Of a stretch of 64,000 nucleotides of DNA, positions 26,369 to 34,901 are shown piece after piece (positions within the stretch are counted from its first letter, which is position 1; each line of letters opens with the position of its first letter). The notes under the pieces were generated by a model. It worked only from the letters and a program-made list of their open reading frames with translations. It made no database searches and was not told the DNA's origin. The DNA is from CAYPIE01 sp964410665. Its GTDB lineage: Bacteria; Planctomycetota; Planctomycetia; Gemmatales; Gemmataceae. The position numbers and the translations under genes are program-made. The DNA is taken from positions 24,270 to 88,269 of the forward strand of contig CAYPIE010000016.1 of the NCBI GenBank assembly GCA_964410665.1, read 5' to 3'.

Positions 26369-27628
26369 CTAGCGAATCACCTTGCGGCTAAACGCCACAA
26401 TAAACAGACCGAACAGCAAGATGCCCATCAAGGCCTCGATAATCATGGGAAGATTAATCCATCCCTCCGCCATGTCTTCGATGCCATTCATCCCAGAGGT
26501 AAAGATCGACACACTCACAAACAGCCCTACAATCAGCCGGTTCCCCCACTGATCCCAGGAACCCCCAAGGGGGGCCTTTTGCGCACCAAACTGCTGGATG
26601 TCGCTGGCGTAGATCAGAGCAAACACCAGCACAATCAACACCCCAGCCCGGATCGCCCGCAGCGGATTGGTCCCGTAGCCACATCCCAAATCCAGAAACA
26701 ACCAGTCAAAAAACTGGGTCAGCTTGGTCCAGGGCCGCCACCAAGTGCGGCCGCAGCCGCGCCGCTGACAAACCTTGAAACGATAAAACGCCCAGTCTTC
26801 AAAGTCATAGCGATGTTGCGTCTCAAAGCAGCGGCGCAATAGGCCATATTCCTGCATGGCCCTGGCATAATCTCCGCAGGTCTCGCTTTGTAGTCGGCCG
26901 TCAACCTGGTCTGGGCGAATGATGATCCGGTCCCCCAGGGCATTCCAGATGGCAAACTGCTGGCCTGGCTTCTGAACAATATTTTCCAGATACACGAAGT
27001 CATTCAGCTTGGCCTTGGACAGATCAATCAGCCCGGCAAATTCCGAGTTGGCCGCATCAAACTTCTTGGCCACCACGGTGCCGCGGAGAATGAAGTCTTG
27101 GCTAAAAACACAGTCCTGAAACACCACTCCTTGTTCGAACTGAGCACTCCGGACATCGAATTCCTCGGTGAACACGGTGTTCTTCAGGTTGGCCCAGCCA
27201 GTGAAGCTGGCCTCCCAGCCATTCACGCGTGCGTGCACCTGACAGTGGTTCATGTCAAAACGATGCCGAGTCACGACGTTGGCCAGCGTGAGCTTGTTGG
27301 CAAAGGTAACATGCAGAAATTGCACCTTGACCAGGGTCGAGCCACTGAGGTCGAGTCCACCCGCAAACTCGGTCTTACGATTAAACGTGGGCCGATCCAG
27401 AGTACACTGAAGCAGCTGGACCTCGTGTTCAAACTTCGCATCCTCAAACACTGGTCGCACCAGGAGACAGTTGCGAAAGCGAACCGGCTCGCTGAAGGTG
27501 CCCTGGAGTCGTAAACGCGAGATGCGGACATTCTCGACCACCTGGCCTTTGCGCAAGCGCTGCAGCACCTGCTCCGGTTCCATGGTGTTGGCGGATTCAC
27601 TGGGTTCCACCGCATCGACGGGACACAT
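26369..27628 (-). CDS. Pentapeptide-like beta-helix protein with C-terminal two-helix ion channel
   Basis: 419 residues from the ATG at 27628 (GGAGG 9 bases upstream); an ATG two codons earlier is also possible. Residues ~30-210 are degenerate pentapeptide-type repeats (FEDAKFEHEVQLLQC, FDVRSAQFEQGVVFQDCVF). The C-terminus has TM1 (AIRAGVLIVLVFALIYAS), a pore-like segment (GLFVSVSIFTSGMNGI) and TM2 (IIEALMGILLFGLFIVAFS). This is an Ion_trans_2 layout, but the filter reads TSGMNG rather than TVGYGD, so ion selectivity is uncertain. A Cys-containing stretch (VCQRRGCGRTWWRP) lies before TM1. Confidence 0.75.
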   Translation of the reverse strand: MCPVDAVEPSESANTMEPEQVLQRLRKGQVVENVRISRLRLQGTFSEPVRFRNCLLVRPVFEDAKFEHEVQLLQCTLDRPTFNRKTEFAGGLDLSGSTLVKVQFLHVTFANKLTLANVVTRHRFDMNHCQVHARVNGWEASFTGWANLKNTVFTEEFDVRSAQFEQGVVFQDCVFSQDFILRGTVVAKKFDAANSEFAGLIDLSKAKLNDFVYLENIVQKPGQQFAIWNALGDRIIIRPDQVDGRLQSETCGDYARAMQEYGLLRRCFETQHRYDFEDWAFYRFKVCQRRGCGRTWWRPWTKLTQFFDWLFLDLGCGYGTNPLRAIRAGVLIVLVFALIYASDIQQFGAQKAPLGGSWDQWGNRLIVGLFVSVSIFTSGMNGIEDMAEGWINLPMIIEALMGILLFGLFIVAFSRKVIR

Positions 27629-27712
27629 GACCATTGGCCTCCGGGAAGACAAGGTTGGCAAGAATAGAAACGTCACAGTCTAGACCATAGAGGCTGCAAG
27701 CCAATCCCACGT

Positions 27713-28855
27713 TCACCCTGGGCCGGGCAACTCGGCGGTGGTCTTGGCAAATACGGCCTGGGCTTCTTTCCAGAGCAGGTCATAGCGACCGGCGTAGCGG
27801 TTCCCGAAATGCATCAGCACCAACTGGTCAACCTTGGCAGCTTGGGCCAGTTCTGCGGCATGGCTGGCGGTCATATGTTTGTGTTTGGCGGCCGCTTTGG
27901 CCTGAGCTGTGGCATAGTAACTATCACAATAAAGTCGCCAGGCACCCCGACAGAGTGGCACAAGGGATCCCCGGGTCCGCTCATTCCATTCGGTGTCGGT
28001 GACATACGCCACCTTCGCCCCTTGCGAGGTGACAAAATAGTGTTGGCCGAGAGTCTCAAGGCTGAATCGGCCCCCCTGGATGGTCAGTTCCGTCTCCGGG
28101 GCAAGTCCCTCCCGAAGCATTCGCAATGCCTGCTCGATCCACGGCCCCGGCCGAAGCACCCCCGCGGCCAGCTTCGCCGGATCCGGATGATAACCAGTCT
28201 TCTCAATCAAGGCATAAGCATAGCAATGAACCGTATGCTCAACGGCTACCGCCTCGATCCTCCAATCGGCGTTTTCATAAACCACCGGCCCGTGCCAGGC
28301 CTCCTGGTGGATGGTCGGTTCGGGAAACTTCTGGCGATAATCGAGCATGGCGTGGTGCATCGCCCCAGGCAGTAGATCATGTACCTTCAACAGGATCTTT
28401 TGAAATGGGAAATACTGATATTCATAACTCTTAATTCGATCGTACACTTTACGAATCGTGCCCTGTGGGCCGAACACCAAAAGCGTCTTGTCTCGATCTA
28501 GATTGGCGCGGACGATCCGGTCCAGCCCAAGGAAATGATCGACATGATGGTGCGTCACAAAGACGGCAAGTAAGTCGCTGAGCTGTTTGACCGACAGCCG
28601 AGCGATATCGCCGGCATCGAAGAGAATGGCATTGTCCAGACCAGGATAGTCGATGTACAGCGCAGGGTCGCCCAGGGAACCATTAACCAGGCAGATTTCA
28701 GAAAAAGCTCGTCGAACCATCAGGGCATTGCCCCATGCGTAGCAGTCAACGCGATGCTCCAGAAGTAGGTTGCGCCATGACCGGGAGGCATCAAGCTGCG
28801 GCTCGCCCCCGTTGGCCCAGGACGGATCCGGTGAAGGCTCACCGGGCCGGGACAC
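27713..28855 (-). CDS. RNase Z-like metallo-beta-lactamase-fold hydrolase
   Basis: 380 residues. The metal motif is THHHVDHFLG (HxHxDH), with a preceding AILFDAGD strand, VEHTVHCYAY, AYVTDTEWN and a late LMHFGNRY. This is the RNase Z/ElaC-like branch, which includes tRNA 3'-processing enzymes and less specific phosphodiesterases. The start is a GTG only 3 bases after the stop of the upstream gene, so translational coupling is likely. The first ~35 residues are polar and unlike the family. Whether it processes tRNA cannot be told here. Confidence 0.8.
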   Translation of the reverse strand: MSRPGEPSPDPSWANGGEPQLDASRSWRNLLLEHRVDCYAWGNALMVRRAFSEICLVNGSLGDPALYIDYPGLDNAILFDAGDIARLSVKQLSDLLAVFVTHHHVDHFLGLDRIVRANLDRDKTLLVFGPQGTIRKVYDRIKSYEYQYFPFQKILLKVHDLLPGAMHHAMLDYRQKFPEPTIHQEAWHGPVVYENADWRIEAVAVEHTVHCYAYALIEKTGYHPDPAKLAAGVLRPGPWIEQALRMLREGLAPETELTIQGGRFSLETLGQHYFVTSQGAKVAYVTDTEWNERTRGSLVPLCRGAWRLYCDSYYATAQAKAAAKHKHMTASHAAELAQAAKVDQLVLMHFGNRYAGRYDLLWKEAQAVFAKTTAELPGPG

Positions 28856-28858
28856 TTG

Positions 28859-29437
28859 CTATTCCGGTAAATTGTCGAGATCAAACTGATTGCCGAGTTG
28901 GCGACTATGCTTGTTTTCCAAATACCAATGGAAGAACCAAAGAAAGTGTAGCAAATCCTCAAACAGTCGCGGCGATTCTTCAGGCGGATCCTTCTCGAAG
29001 AAATAGCGCGAGCGTAGCACCAGGGTCTCATAACGTTGCAGTAAGGCCTGCAAGCTCGACGGACGCACGTGGAATGGCTCGCGATCCTGATATTCCGCAA
29101 AGGCTTCTGAGATATTGCGACGAATCAGTGGGTGGAGGTCATTCCACAGGCTACTGATCCGATGTTTCTGACAGCGTTGCGGCACTAACGCGTTGATTTC
29201 CTCAGTGCGGCCGGACAGCGGCGTGTAATGCATCTCGGCAAGAAATGCCTTCAGATAAAGCTCTAACGCCTGGGTGCCGACCAAGAGGATACCGGGTCCC
29301 GGTTCTAACGGAATCCGGGTGTACTGACGGGCTTCGGTGTACATCCACTCGGCCAGGTGATGGAGTTGCTCCGCCACTACAACCACCAGTTCATTTGGAA
29401 CATTTCGGGTCACCCGGGAGGTCGTGCTGGTTGGCAT
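28859..29437 (-). CDS. Uncharacterised helical protein, possibly HEPN-like
   Basis: 192 residues from the ATG at 29437 (GAGGA 5 bases upstream). It is mainly helical. GTQALELYLKAFLAEMHYTP followed ~25 residues later by SSLWNDLHPLIRRNI resembles the two conserved helices of HEPN-type proteins, but the Rx4-6H motif is not clear. The C-terminal RLFEDLLHFLWFFHWYLE is aromatic-rich. It is the promoter-proximal gene of an operon with the RNase Z-like hydrolase. The function is unknown. Confidence 0.65.
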   Translation of the reverse strand: MPTSTTSRVTRNVPNELVVVVAEQLHHLAEWMYTEARQYTRIPLEPGPGILLVGTQALELYLKAFLAEMHYTPLSGRTEEINALVPQRCQKHRISSLWNDLHPLIRRNISEAFAEYQDREPFHVRPSSLQALLQRYETLVLRSRYFFEKDPPEESPRLFEDLLHFLWFFHWYLENKHSRQLGNQFDLDNLPE

Positions 29438-29480
29438 GTTAGTCCTCGGTGGTGCAAAAACGGTAAGCAATGTCTGAAAA

Positions 29481-29509
29481 GTTATACCGAAATGGGCAAT
29501 TCCCTACAA
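29481..29509 (-). promoter_or_regulatory. Promoter of the HEPN-like/RNase Z-like operon
   Basis: Read on the minus strand: TTGTAG (29504-29509), 17-base spacer, TATAAC (29481-29486, five of six consensus bases). The predicted leader to the ATG at 29437 is about 37 bases. Confidence 0.5.
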
Positions 29510-29568
29510 CCGAAGTCTCCATGAAACACGATATTTTCGTGTAGTCGCGATTACCGCACAAGCGATTG

Positions 29569-29585
29569 GTGAGTCGAGGACTCAC
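29569..29585. repeat. Operator-like inverted repeat
   Basis: GTGAGTC-GAG-GACTCAC, a perfect 7-bp inverted repeat. It lies between a TTGGTG (29566-29571) and a TATATT/TATTAT (29591-29598) on the plus strand, as a repressor site would. Those promoter boxes are 19 bases apart and only moderately convincing. Confidence 0.45.
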
Positions 29586-29736
29586 ACAATTATATTATCC
29601 AATCGCTATCGGCATTCCCAGACGTTTTTCCTGCTTGACGAGGCAATCTTGACTCGTTATTCGCCTTTGCGGGTTTGCCTGGATGTTATCGAGTTGCTGT
29701 AAGTCCACTATTTTGCCATTTTTTCGGGGACCTTGC

Positions 29737-31068
29737 ATGGCCATTGGGCGAAGCTTGGGGAGTCTGCTGTTCGGGTTGGCGCTGGCAACCCAGGCGGTCT
29801 CAGGACAAACGTATACGCTTTCCGAATCATTTCAGCCAGGCCAGTGCTTTGCCATCCAACTTGAAACACAAGTTTCAGGTAAGGCATTGATTACTCAGGA
29901 GCAACGCACCCAGAATTTGCCGATCAAGGCACACTACCGGCATACGTTACAGCAACGCATTCTTGATCTCCAACAAGATCGCATCGACAAAGTCGCCCAC
30001 TGGTATGCCAAGGCCCAGGGAACCGTGCAATTTCAGGAGGACACCCGTCACCAACAACTCGATCCGCAGCATCAACTAATTATCTGGCAACGCTCAGATA
30101 ATCAGTTGATCCCCTATCATCCTCGCCATCCCCTGACCACATCGGACTACGAGTTGATTGGGGAACACTTTGATTTGCTGCATCTTGCCGGGCTACTGCC
30201 GGAAAAACCGGTGAGTCTGGGTAGTTCCTGGCAACCCGACCAGGCAACCGTGCAGTATCTGTGTAATTTTGATGGTCTCATCGAGCATAGCTTGCAAATC
30301 ACCCTCAAGTCGGTGAAAGACGGAATCGCTCATTTGGCTATCACTGGAGAAGCGCGAGGAATTGAACTCGGCGCGACCATTTCGCTGCAGATTCGCGCAA
30401 ACGCGTCGTATGATTTGTTGCAACACCGCCTGACCCGCTTGGATTGGCACCAACACGACCAGCGCGACGCTGGCCCGGTGACCCCCCGTTTGGAGTTGGA
30501 CACCGAGATCCACCTCCAGCGAACCCCTCTCCGCGAACAACCCCATGAACTGACCGATCTCGCCTTGGTGGGAGTGCCACGTACCCCCACCGTGCCTGGT
30601 TTGCTCCGACAGGTCCGCTATGCCGACCCCCAAGGGACCTACCGTTTGATCTACCATCCCAACTGGCACCTCGTCAGCCAGACCGAGGATCACTTGGTGT
30701 TACGTTTCCTGCGGCGTGGGAAGTTGTTGGCCCAGGCGACGATTACGCGTTGGCCGCGCAGCCAACCGGGTGAACATATCTCCGTGCAAGCCTTTCGCCA
30801 GGTGATCGACGCGATGGCAGGATGGGTTCCTGAGCAGATCATCGAGGCTGGGGAGTTGCCCAGCGAAACGGGTTGGATCTATCGCTTCGCGGTCCGGGGA
30901 CAACTGCATGGACTGCCGGTCCAGCAGCATTTCTTCGCCGTGGCCGGGGCCAACGGCCAGCAAGTCTTGGTGAGCTTCACTTGCAAGCCGGAGCAAGCCG
31001 CAGAACTTGGCACCGCAGATGTCGAATTGATCCATGCCTTGACCTTTCCGGAACTCCCGGAGGAATAA
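29737..31068 (+). CDS. Secreted protein of unknown function
   Basis: 443 residues from the ATG at 29737 (GGGGA 6 bases upstream) with a signal peptide (IGRSLGSLLFGLALATQAVSG). The mature part is largely beta-strand. It begins YTLSESFQPGQCFAIQLETQ and has a central QITLKSVKDGIAHLAITGEA similar in style to the DUF6263-type repeats of exported planctomycete proteins. The C-terminal ~130 residues (TYRLIYHPNWHLVSQTEDHL onward) may be a separate domain, possibly PsbP/Mog1-like, but this is weak. It is probably periplasmic. A structured 3' region separates it from the RRM gene. Confidence 0.7.
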   Translation: MAIGRSLGSLLFGLALATQAVSGQTYTLSESFQPGQCFAIQLETQVSGKALITQEQRTQNLPIKAHYRHTLQQRILDLQQDRIDKVAHWYAKAQGTVQFQEDTRHQQLDPQHQLIIWQRSDNQLIPYHPRHPLTTSDYELIGEHFDLLHLAGLLPEKPVSLGSSWQPDQATVQYLCNFDGLIEHSLQITLKSVKDGIAHLAITGEARGIELGATISLQIRANASYDLLQHRLTRLDWHQHDQRDAGPVTPRLELDTEIHLQRTPLREQPHELTDLALVGVPRTPTVPGLLRQVRYADPQGTYRLIYHPNWHLVSQTEDHLVLRFLRRGKLLAQATITRWPRSQPGEHISVQAFRQVIDAMAGWVPEQIIEAGELPSETGWIYRFAVRGQLHGLPVQQHFFAVAGANGQQVLVSFTCKPEQAAELGTADVELIHALTFPELPEE

Positions 31069-31079
31069 AGACTTAGTGT

Positions 31080-31174
31080 CCCCGCTGGTTTGCGGGCCCT
31101 GGGCTTGACGACAGTGCGCGGGACGGCTAAGTAGCACGCCGTCCCGATTGGCGGTGAAGCCTCCCCCAGCGGGG
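31080..31174 (+). repeat. Nested inverted repeats upstream of the RRM gene
   Basis: Outer arms CCCCGCTGG (31080-31088) and CCAGCGGGG (31166-31174) are exact complements and enclose an inner hairpin CGGGACGGC (31119-31127) / GCCGTCCCG (31138-31146) with a 10-base loop. The element ends 45 bases before the RRM start. It may be a structured leader of that gene or a 3' structure of the previous one; no T-tract is present. Confidence 0.55.
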
Positions 31175-31219
31175 CAATTGCGTTAGCGTTCTTGTGGACA
31201 GGCTTGGCAAAGGATTGTC

Positions 31220-31504
31220 ATGAAGATGAATCTGTATGTGGGGAATCTTCCCTACACGACCACCGAAGACGATTTGCGCAACGTATTCGAGCGGTTTGGG
31301 CAAGTCGATCGTGCCCAGATCATTATCGACCGCGACTCGGGGCGCTCGCGTGGTTTTGGTTTTGTGGAAATGTCGCAGGGAGGCGAGGAAGCGATCTCGG
31401 AGATGAATGGCGCGGAATTCCAAGGCCGCCGCCTGACCGTCAATGAAGCGCGTCCCCGCGAAGTTCGCTCCCGCACCAGTTATTCCAGTGGCTACAGCTA
31501 CTAA
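31220..31504 (+). CDS. RRM-type RNA-binding protein
   Basis: 94 residues, a single RNA-recognition motif with a short Arg/Ser/Tyr tail (SRTSYSSGYSY). RNP2 is LYVGNLPY and RNP1 is RGFGFVEM, both intact with the aromatic residues that stack on RNA. Such small RRM proteins are known from cyanobacteria, where they are often cold-induced, and from planctomycetes. AAGGA lies shortly before the ATG. The inverted repeats in the upstream region could give post-transcriptional control. Confidence 0.93.
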   Translation: MKMNLYVGNLPYTTTEDDLRNVFERFGQVDRAQIIIDRDSGRSRGFGFVEMSQGGEEAISEMNGAEFQGRRLTVNEARPREVRSRTSYSSGYSY

Positions 31505-31663
31505 ACGCTTGGGGCCGCCTCCTCGGGATTGCTGATCCCGGACACCCAGCAACCTCTTGGGGGGTGTTCCACTCTGGAACATCCCTTGCCGCTCTGGCGA
31601 ACCAAGCCCTGGATCGCTACATCAATCAAAGGTTTTCCCTTCGCCTGAGCACTTGCGTGGCAA

Positions 31664-32410
31664 ATGGAGTCAAGCGTGACCAGCCCCACTGAGGATTCTC
31701 CCCAGCTGATCGAGTTTTTACGACCCGACCGGCCTTTATCCCGGCAACAAGCGCAAGTCGAACACTACGACAACTGGGAGCAGATCCCTCACCCAGTCCC
31801 TGCCGCCGAGCATCTGCCGGAATGGTTCCGCCAGCTGCCAGGTCTCGTACATGACGACACCCTGGGCACGGTCAAACGTTGTCCCCCTTTTCTGGACAGT
31901 CTTAGCGCGGGCTATCTGTTGCCGTTTCCCGATTGGGCGGAAATTCGCCTGACCAGCGACCAAGAATGGAGCAAGCGCGGTCCCGGCCAGATCTTTCTTG
32001 GCTTCCATCCGCCTGAGCAGTTTGCCGGAAGCTGGTTTGGCGGTCAGCCAATCGTCAAGTTTGACTCCCCTTGGATCATCCGGACGCCTCCGGGGTACTC
32101 CACCCTATTTCTGGCCCCACTCAACCGAGCCAACTACCCCTTGCAAAGTCTCAGCGGCATTGTCGAAACCGATCAGTACTACAGTGCCGTTGCGTTCCCG
32201 ATGCTGTTGCTCGATCGCACCCTGGACACCATCCATCGCATTGAACGCGGTACGTTTCTCGTCCAGGTGATCCCTTTTCGCCGCGATACTTGGACCATGC
32301 AGGTCGACGCAAGTGACTACGACCAGTGGATGCAGACACGCAAGGAGTTGCGGGCGGAGCCGTTCAACGTCTATCGCAACCGCTGGCATGTGAAAAAGTC
32401 GTTTCACTGA
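31664..32410 (+). CDS. Uncharacterised protein with CPPFLD core motif
   Basis: 248 residues from the ATG at 31664; a GTG at 31676 with GGAG 6 bases upstream is an equally good start. No signal peptide or membrane segment. It has a conserved-looking core VKRCPPFLDSLSAGYLLPFP and later GYSTLFLAPLNRANYPLQSL and FLVQVIPFRRDTW. I recall similar C-P-P-x-x-D-x-x-x-x-G-Y proteins in marine phages and bacteria (DUF6065-like), but cannot confirm this. The function is unknown. It stands alone between the RRM and S1 genes. Confidence 0.7.
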   Translation: MESSVTSPTEDSPQLIEFLRPDRPLSRQQAQVEHYDNWEQIPHPVPAAEHLPEWFRQLPGLVHDDTLGTVKRCPPFLDSLSAGYLLPFPDWAEIRLTSDQEWSKRGPGQIFLGFHPPEQFAGSWFGGQPIVKFDSPWIIRTPPGYSTLFLAPLNRANYPLQSLSGIVETDQYYSAVAFPMLLLDRTLDTIHRIERGTFLVQVIPFRRDTWTMQVDASDYDQWMQTRKELRAEPFNVYRNRWHVKKSFH

Positions 32411-32440
32411 TTCGGGGTTGGCTCGGCCCCTTGGTTTGCC

Positions 32441-32469
32441 TGGTAGAATAGAGGATTCCCTGCTATAGT
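32441..32469 (+). promoter_or_regulatory. Extended -10 promoter of rpsA
   Basis: TGC-TATAGT at 32461-32469 is an extended -10 element, with a poor -35 (TGGTAG, 32441-32446) 17 bases upstream. The predicted leader is ~120 bases, long enough for the hairpin described next. Confidence 0.45.
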
Positions 32470-32546
32470 ACGCCAGGGTTCAATCCATTGGACTTCGTCG
32501 TGGTGACGAGGGTGGTAATGAACCGGACCATTTAAACTGCAGGACG

Positions 32547-32586
32547 GACGACCTTCGCGCGGGCTCTTGAAGGTTGTCAGGAGGAG
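32547..32586 (+). promoter_or_regulatory. rpsA leader hairpin abutting the ribosome-binding site
   Basis: GACGACCTTC (32547-32556) pairs with GAAGGTTGTC (32569-32578) through ten pairs, one of them G-U, with a 12-base loop. The strong Shine-Dalgarno AGGAGGAG (32579-32586) starts at the very next base. The spacing to the ATG at 32600 is 13 bases, longer than usual. S1 represses its own mRNA in enterobacteria through leader structure, so a similar control is plausible here. Confidence 0.55.
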
Positions 32587-32599
32587 TTGACGTCGTTTT

Positions 32600-34435
32600 A
32601 TGGTGAACCGCAATCTACTCGCACAGTTCGACACGGGGACCGAGGACGAACTGGATGCGATCTTCCAGGAGCATCGCCAACAAACCAATGTACCCGACGA
32701 AGATGCCTTCGAGGGGGACTGGTATCAGGCCGAGGAGGACGCCGACTACGAGCTGAACAAGATCGTCACCGGTCGTGTGCTCGACATCCGCGGCGAGGAT
32801 GTCATCATTGATATCGGCTACAAAAGCGAAGGCATCATCAAGATCAACGAGTGGCACGACGAAGGGACCGACTCCGTCCTGCCGCCCGATGTGGGGGACG
32901 AGGTCGAAGTCCTTCTCGAAACCATCGAGGACGAAAACGGCGTCATCAGCCTCAGTTACCGCAAGGCCAAGCGGCAAAAAGAATGGCAATCGATCCTGGA
33001 AAAATACCAGGAAGGCGACACCGTCACCGGTTTTGTCACCCGGAAGATTAAAGGTGGACTCCTGGTTAATATCGGCGTCAATGTGTTTCTTCCCGCCTCG
33101 CAAGTCGACATCCGCCGGCCTTCCGATATCGGCGAGTACCTCAACAAGCAGATTGACTGTAAGATCCTCAAGATCGATGAAGCTCGACGCAACATCGTGG
33201 TCAGTCGCCGCAAGCTCATTGAGGACCAGCGTCAGGAGATGAAGGACAAACTCCTGGCCGAAATTCAGGAAGGACAAATTCGCAAGGGCGTCGTCAAAAA
33301 CATTGCCGAGTTCGGGGCCTTTGTCGATCTGGGCGGCATCGATGGCTTGTTGCACATTACCGATATGAGCTGGGGACGGGTCACCAACCCCCACGATGTG
33401 GTGCGGATCGAGCAAGAACTCGAGGTGTACATCCTTAAGGTCGAGCGCGATCGCGAAAAGATTGCCTTGTCGCTCAAGCACAAGACGCCAAGCCCTTGGG
33501 ACAACATCGAGCAAAAGTATCCCGTCGGTAGTCGTCACTTCGGCGAGGTCGTCAACATCATGACCTATGGCGCCTTCGTTAAACTCGAAGAAGGCATCGA
33601 AGGGCTGGTGCATATCTCCGAGATGAGTTGGACCCGACGGATCAACGATCCACGCGAACTGGTGCAGCCCGGGGATCGCATCGAGGTCCAGGTGTTGAAT
33701 ATCAACAAGGAGAAATCCGAAATCTCCTTGGGCATGAAGCAGGTCCAGCCCAACCCGTGGGACAAGGTGGCCGAACGTTATCCGCCAGGTACCCAAATCA
33801 CCGGGGTGGTCCGCAATCTCACCCACTACGGCGCCTTCATCGAGATCGAAGAGGGCATCGATGGCCTCTTACACGTCAGTGATATGAGCTGGGTGCGCAA
33901 GGTCAGCCATCCCAGCGAAGTGGTGCAAAAAGGTCAAGAAGTCACCTGTGTAGTCCTCAATGTCGATCAGGAACGCAAGCGGGTGGCGTTGGGCCTGAAG
34001 CAAATGGCCAACGACCCTTGGGAAGGCGATATCCCCGCGCGGTATCAGCCGGGCGATTCCAAGATCGGCAAAGTCACCAAGCTGACCAACTTCGGCGTGT
34101 TCGTCGAGCTCGAGCCGGGGCTGGAGGGGCTGTTACACATCTCCGAACTGTCCGATGACAAGATCGAGAACCCCGAAGACATCGTCAAGGTCGGAGACAC
34201 CATCGATGTCAAGATCCTGCGGGTCGACGCCAAAGACCGCAAAATCGGTCTCAGTCGGCGGACTACTCCCTTGGAAACCAGCGAAGAAACGCCGGTCGAG
34301 GTTAGTCCTGCCGAAGAGAGTGAAGCTGCCTCGGGCAAGCCACGCGAACGAGAGAAGAGTGAACTTCGTGGTGGCACCGGAAGCGCTGGGCCATTGATTC
34401 AAATGCCCGCAAGCGATTCCAGCGAAGCCGAATAA
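32600..34435 (+). CDS. rpsA: 30S ribosomal protein S1
   Basis: 611 residues with six S1 RNA-binding domains at about 55-125, 142-207, 225-294, 311-381, 398-468 and 483-553. Blades such as GAFVDLGGIDGLLHITDMSW are clear, and domains 3-6 are the most canonical, as usual for S1. The acidic N-terminus contacts the ribosome, and the C-terminus (after ~560) is Glu/Ser-rich and disordered. S1 brings structured mRNAs to the 30S subunit. The leader and promoter are annotated separately. Confidence 0.95.
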   Translation: MVNRNLLAQFDTGTEDELDAIFQEHRQQTNVPDEDAFEGDWYQAEEDADYELNKIVTGRVLDIRGEDVIIDIGYKSEGIIKINEWHDEGTDSVLPPDVGDEVEVLLETIEDENGVISLSYRKAKRQKEWQSILEKYQEGDTVTGFVTRKIKGGLLVNIGVNVFLPASQVDIRRPSDIGEYLNKQIDCKILKIDEARRNIVVSRRKLIEDQRQEMKDKLLAEIQEGQIRKGVVKNIAEFGAFVDLGGIDGLLHITDMSWGRVTNPHDVVRIEQELEVYILKVERDREKIALSLKHKTPSPWDNIEQKYPVGSRHFGEVVNIMTYGAFVKLEEGIEGLVHISEMSWTRRINDPRELVQPGDRIEVQVLNINKEKSEISLGMKQVQPNPWDKVAERYPPGTQITGVVRNLTHYGAFIEIEEGIDGLLHVSDMSWVRKVSHPSEVVQKGQEVTCVVLNVDQERKRVALGLKQMANDPWEGDIPARYQPGDSKIGKVTKLTNFGVFVELEPGLEGLLHISELSDDKIENPEDIVKVGDTIDVKILRVDAKDRKIGLSRRTTPLETSEETPVEVSPAEESEAASGKPREREKSELRGGTGSAGPLIQMPASDSSEAE

Positions 34436-34901
34436 TTCTCTTTACACCAAAAGTTGTTTGCTCATTTCAGCTCCGTCGCGGGCCATGCTGACTTGCCATG
34501 GTCATCGACGGAGCTTATGGTATCAGCGTCCTCCCTAGCGTCGCAGAACGGATTCACACGTTACGGACGGATCGTTCCGGTCGGGTCGCTTTCCCCCTCA
34601 GGCCCTCGGAAGCCGGTCTGATTGTGCCGAATGGATCGATTACGGAGTGTGGTAGGGACACACCCCCTCCTTGGATTGTGGCTAATTTCCGTTCGGCACT
34701 GGCCCCGTCCTCCGCAGGCTCAGTACGATGCCTTTGCTTGTTTCCAGCTTTTCAGACCCGAGGTCGATATTACTCGCATGACGACGACTCGAATCGCCTG
34801 CAAACGGGTTCGGGAACGACAGGCTTGGCTGATCAACGCAATACCTGACGGTGCCAATCGGCGTCGGATACGTCGAAGCATCCATGGCGGGGGAACACAC
34901 C
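34436..34901 (+). other. Intergenic region between rpsA and sigma factor
   Basis: About 465 bases with no convincing gene: a 116-residue reading frame at 34498-34848 has no ribosome site and no family resemblance. I see no T-tracted terminator after rpsA and no clear promoter for the sigma factor. Confidence 0.45.

Noticed and set aside
31105..31133. TTGACG as the -35 of a promoter for the RRM gene
   Set aside because: The hexamer 17 bases downstream (TAAGTA) shares too little with TATAAT, and it falls inside the hairpin.
32615..33826. 403-residue open frame on the minus strand
   Set aside because: It lies wholly inside rpsA, whose six S1 domains are unmistakable. Its length follows from the codon bias of the sense gene.
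34498..34848. 116-residue open frame between rpsA and the sigma factor
   Set aside because: No ribosome site, low-complexity odd composition and no recognisable motif.
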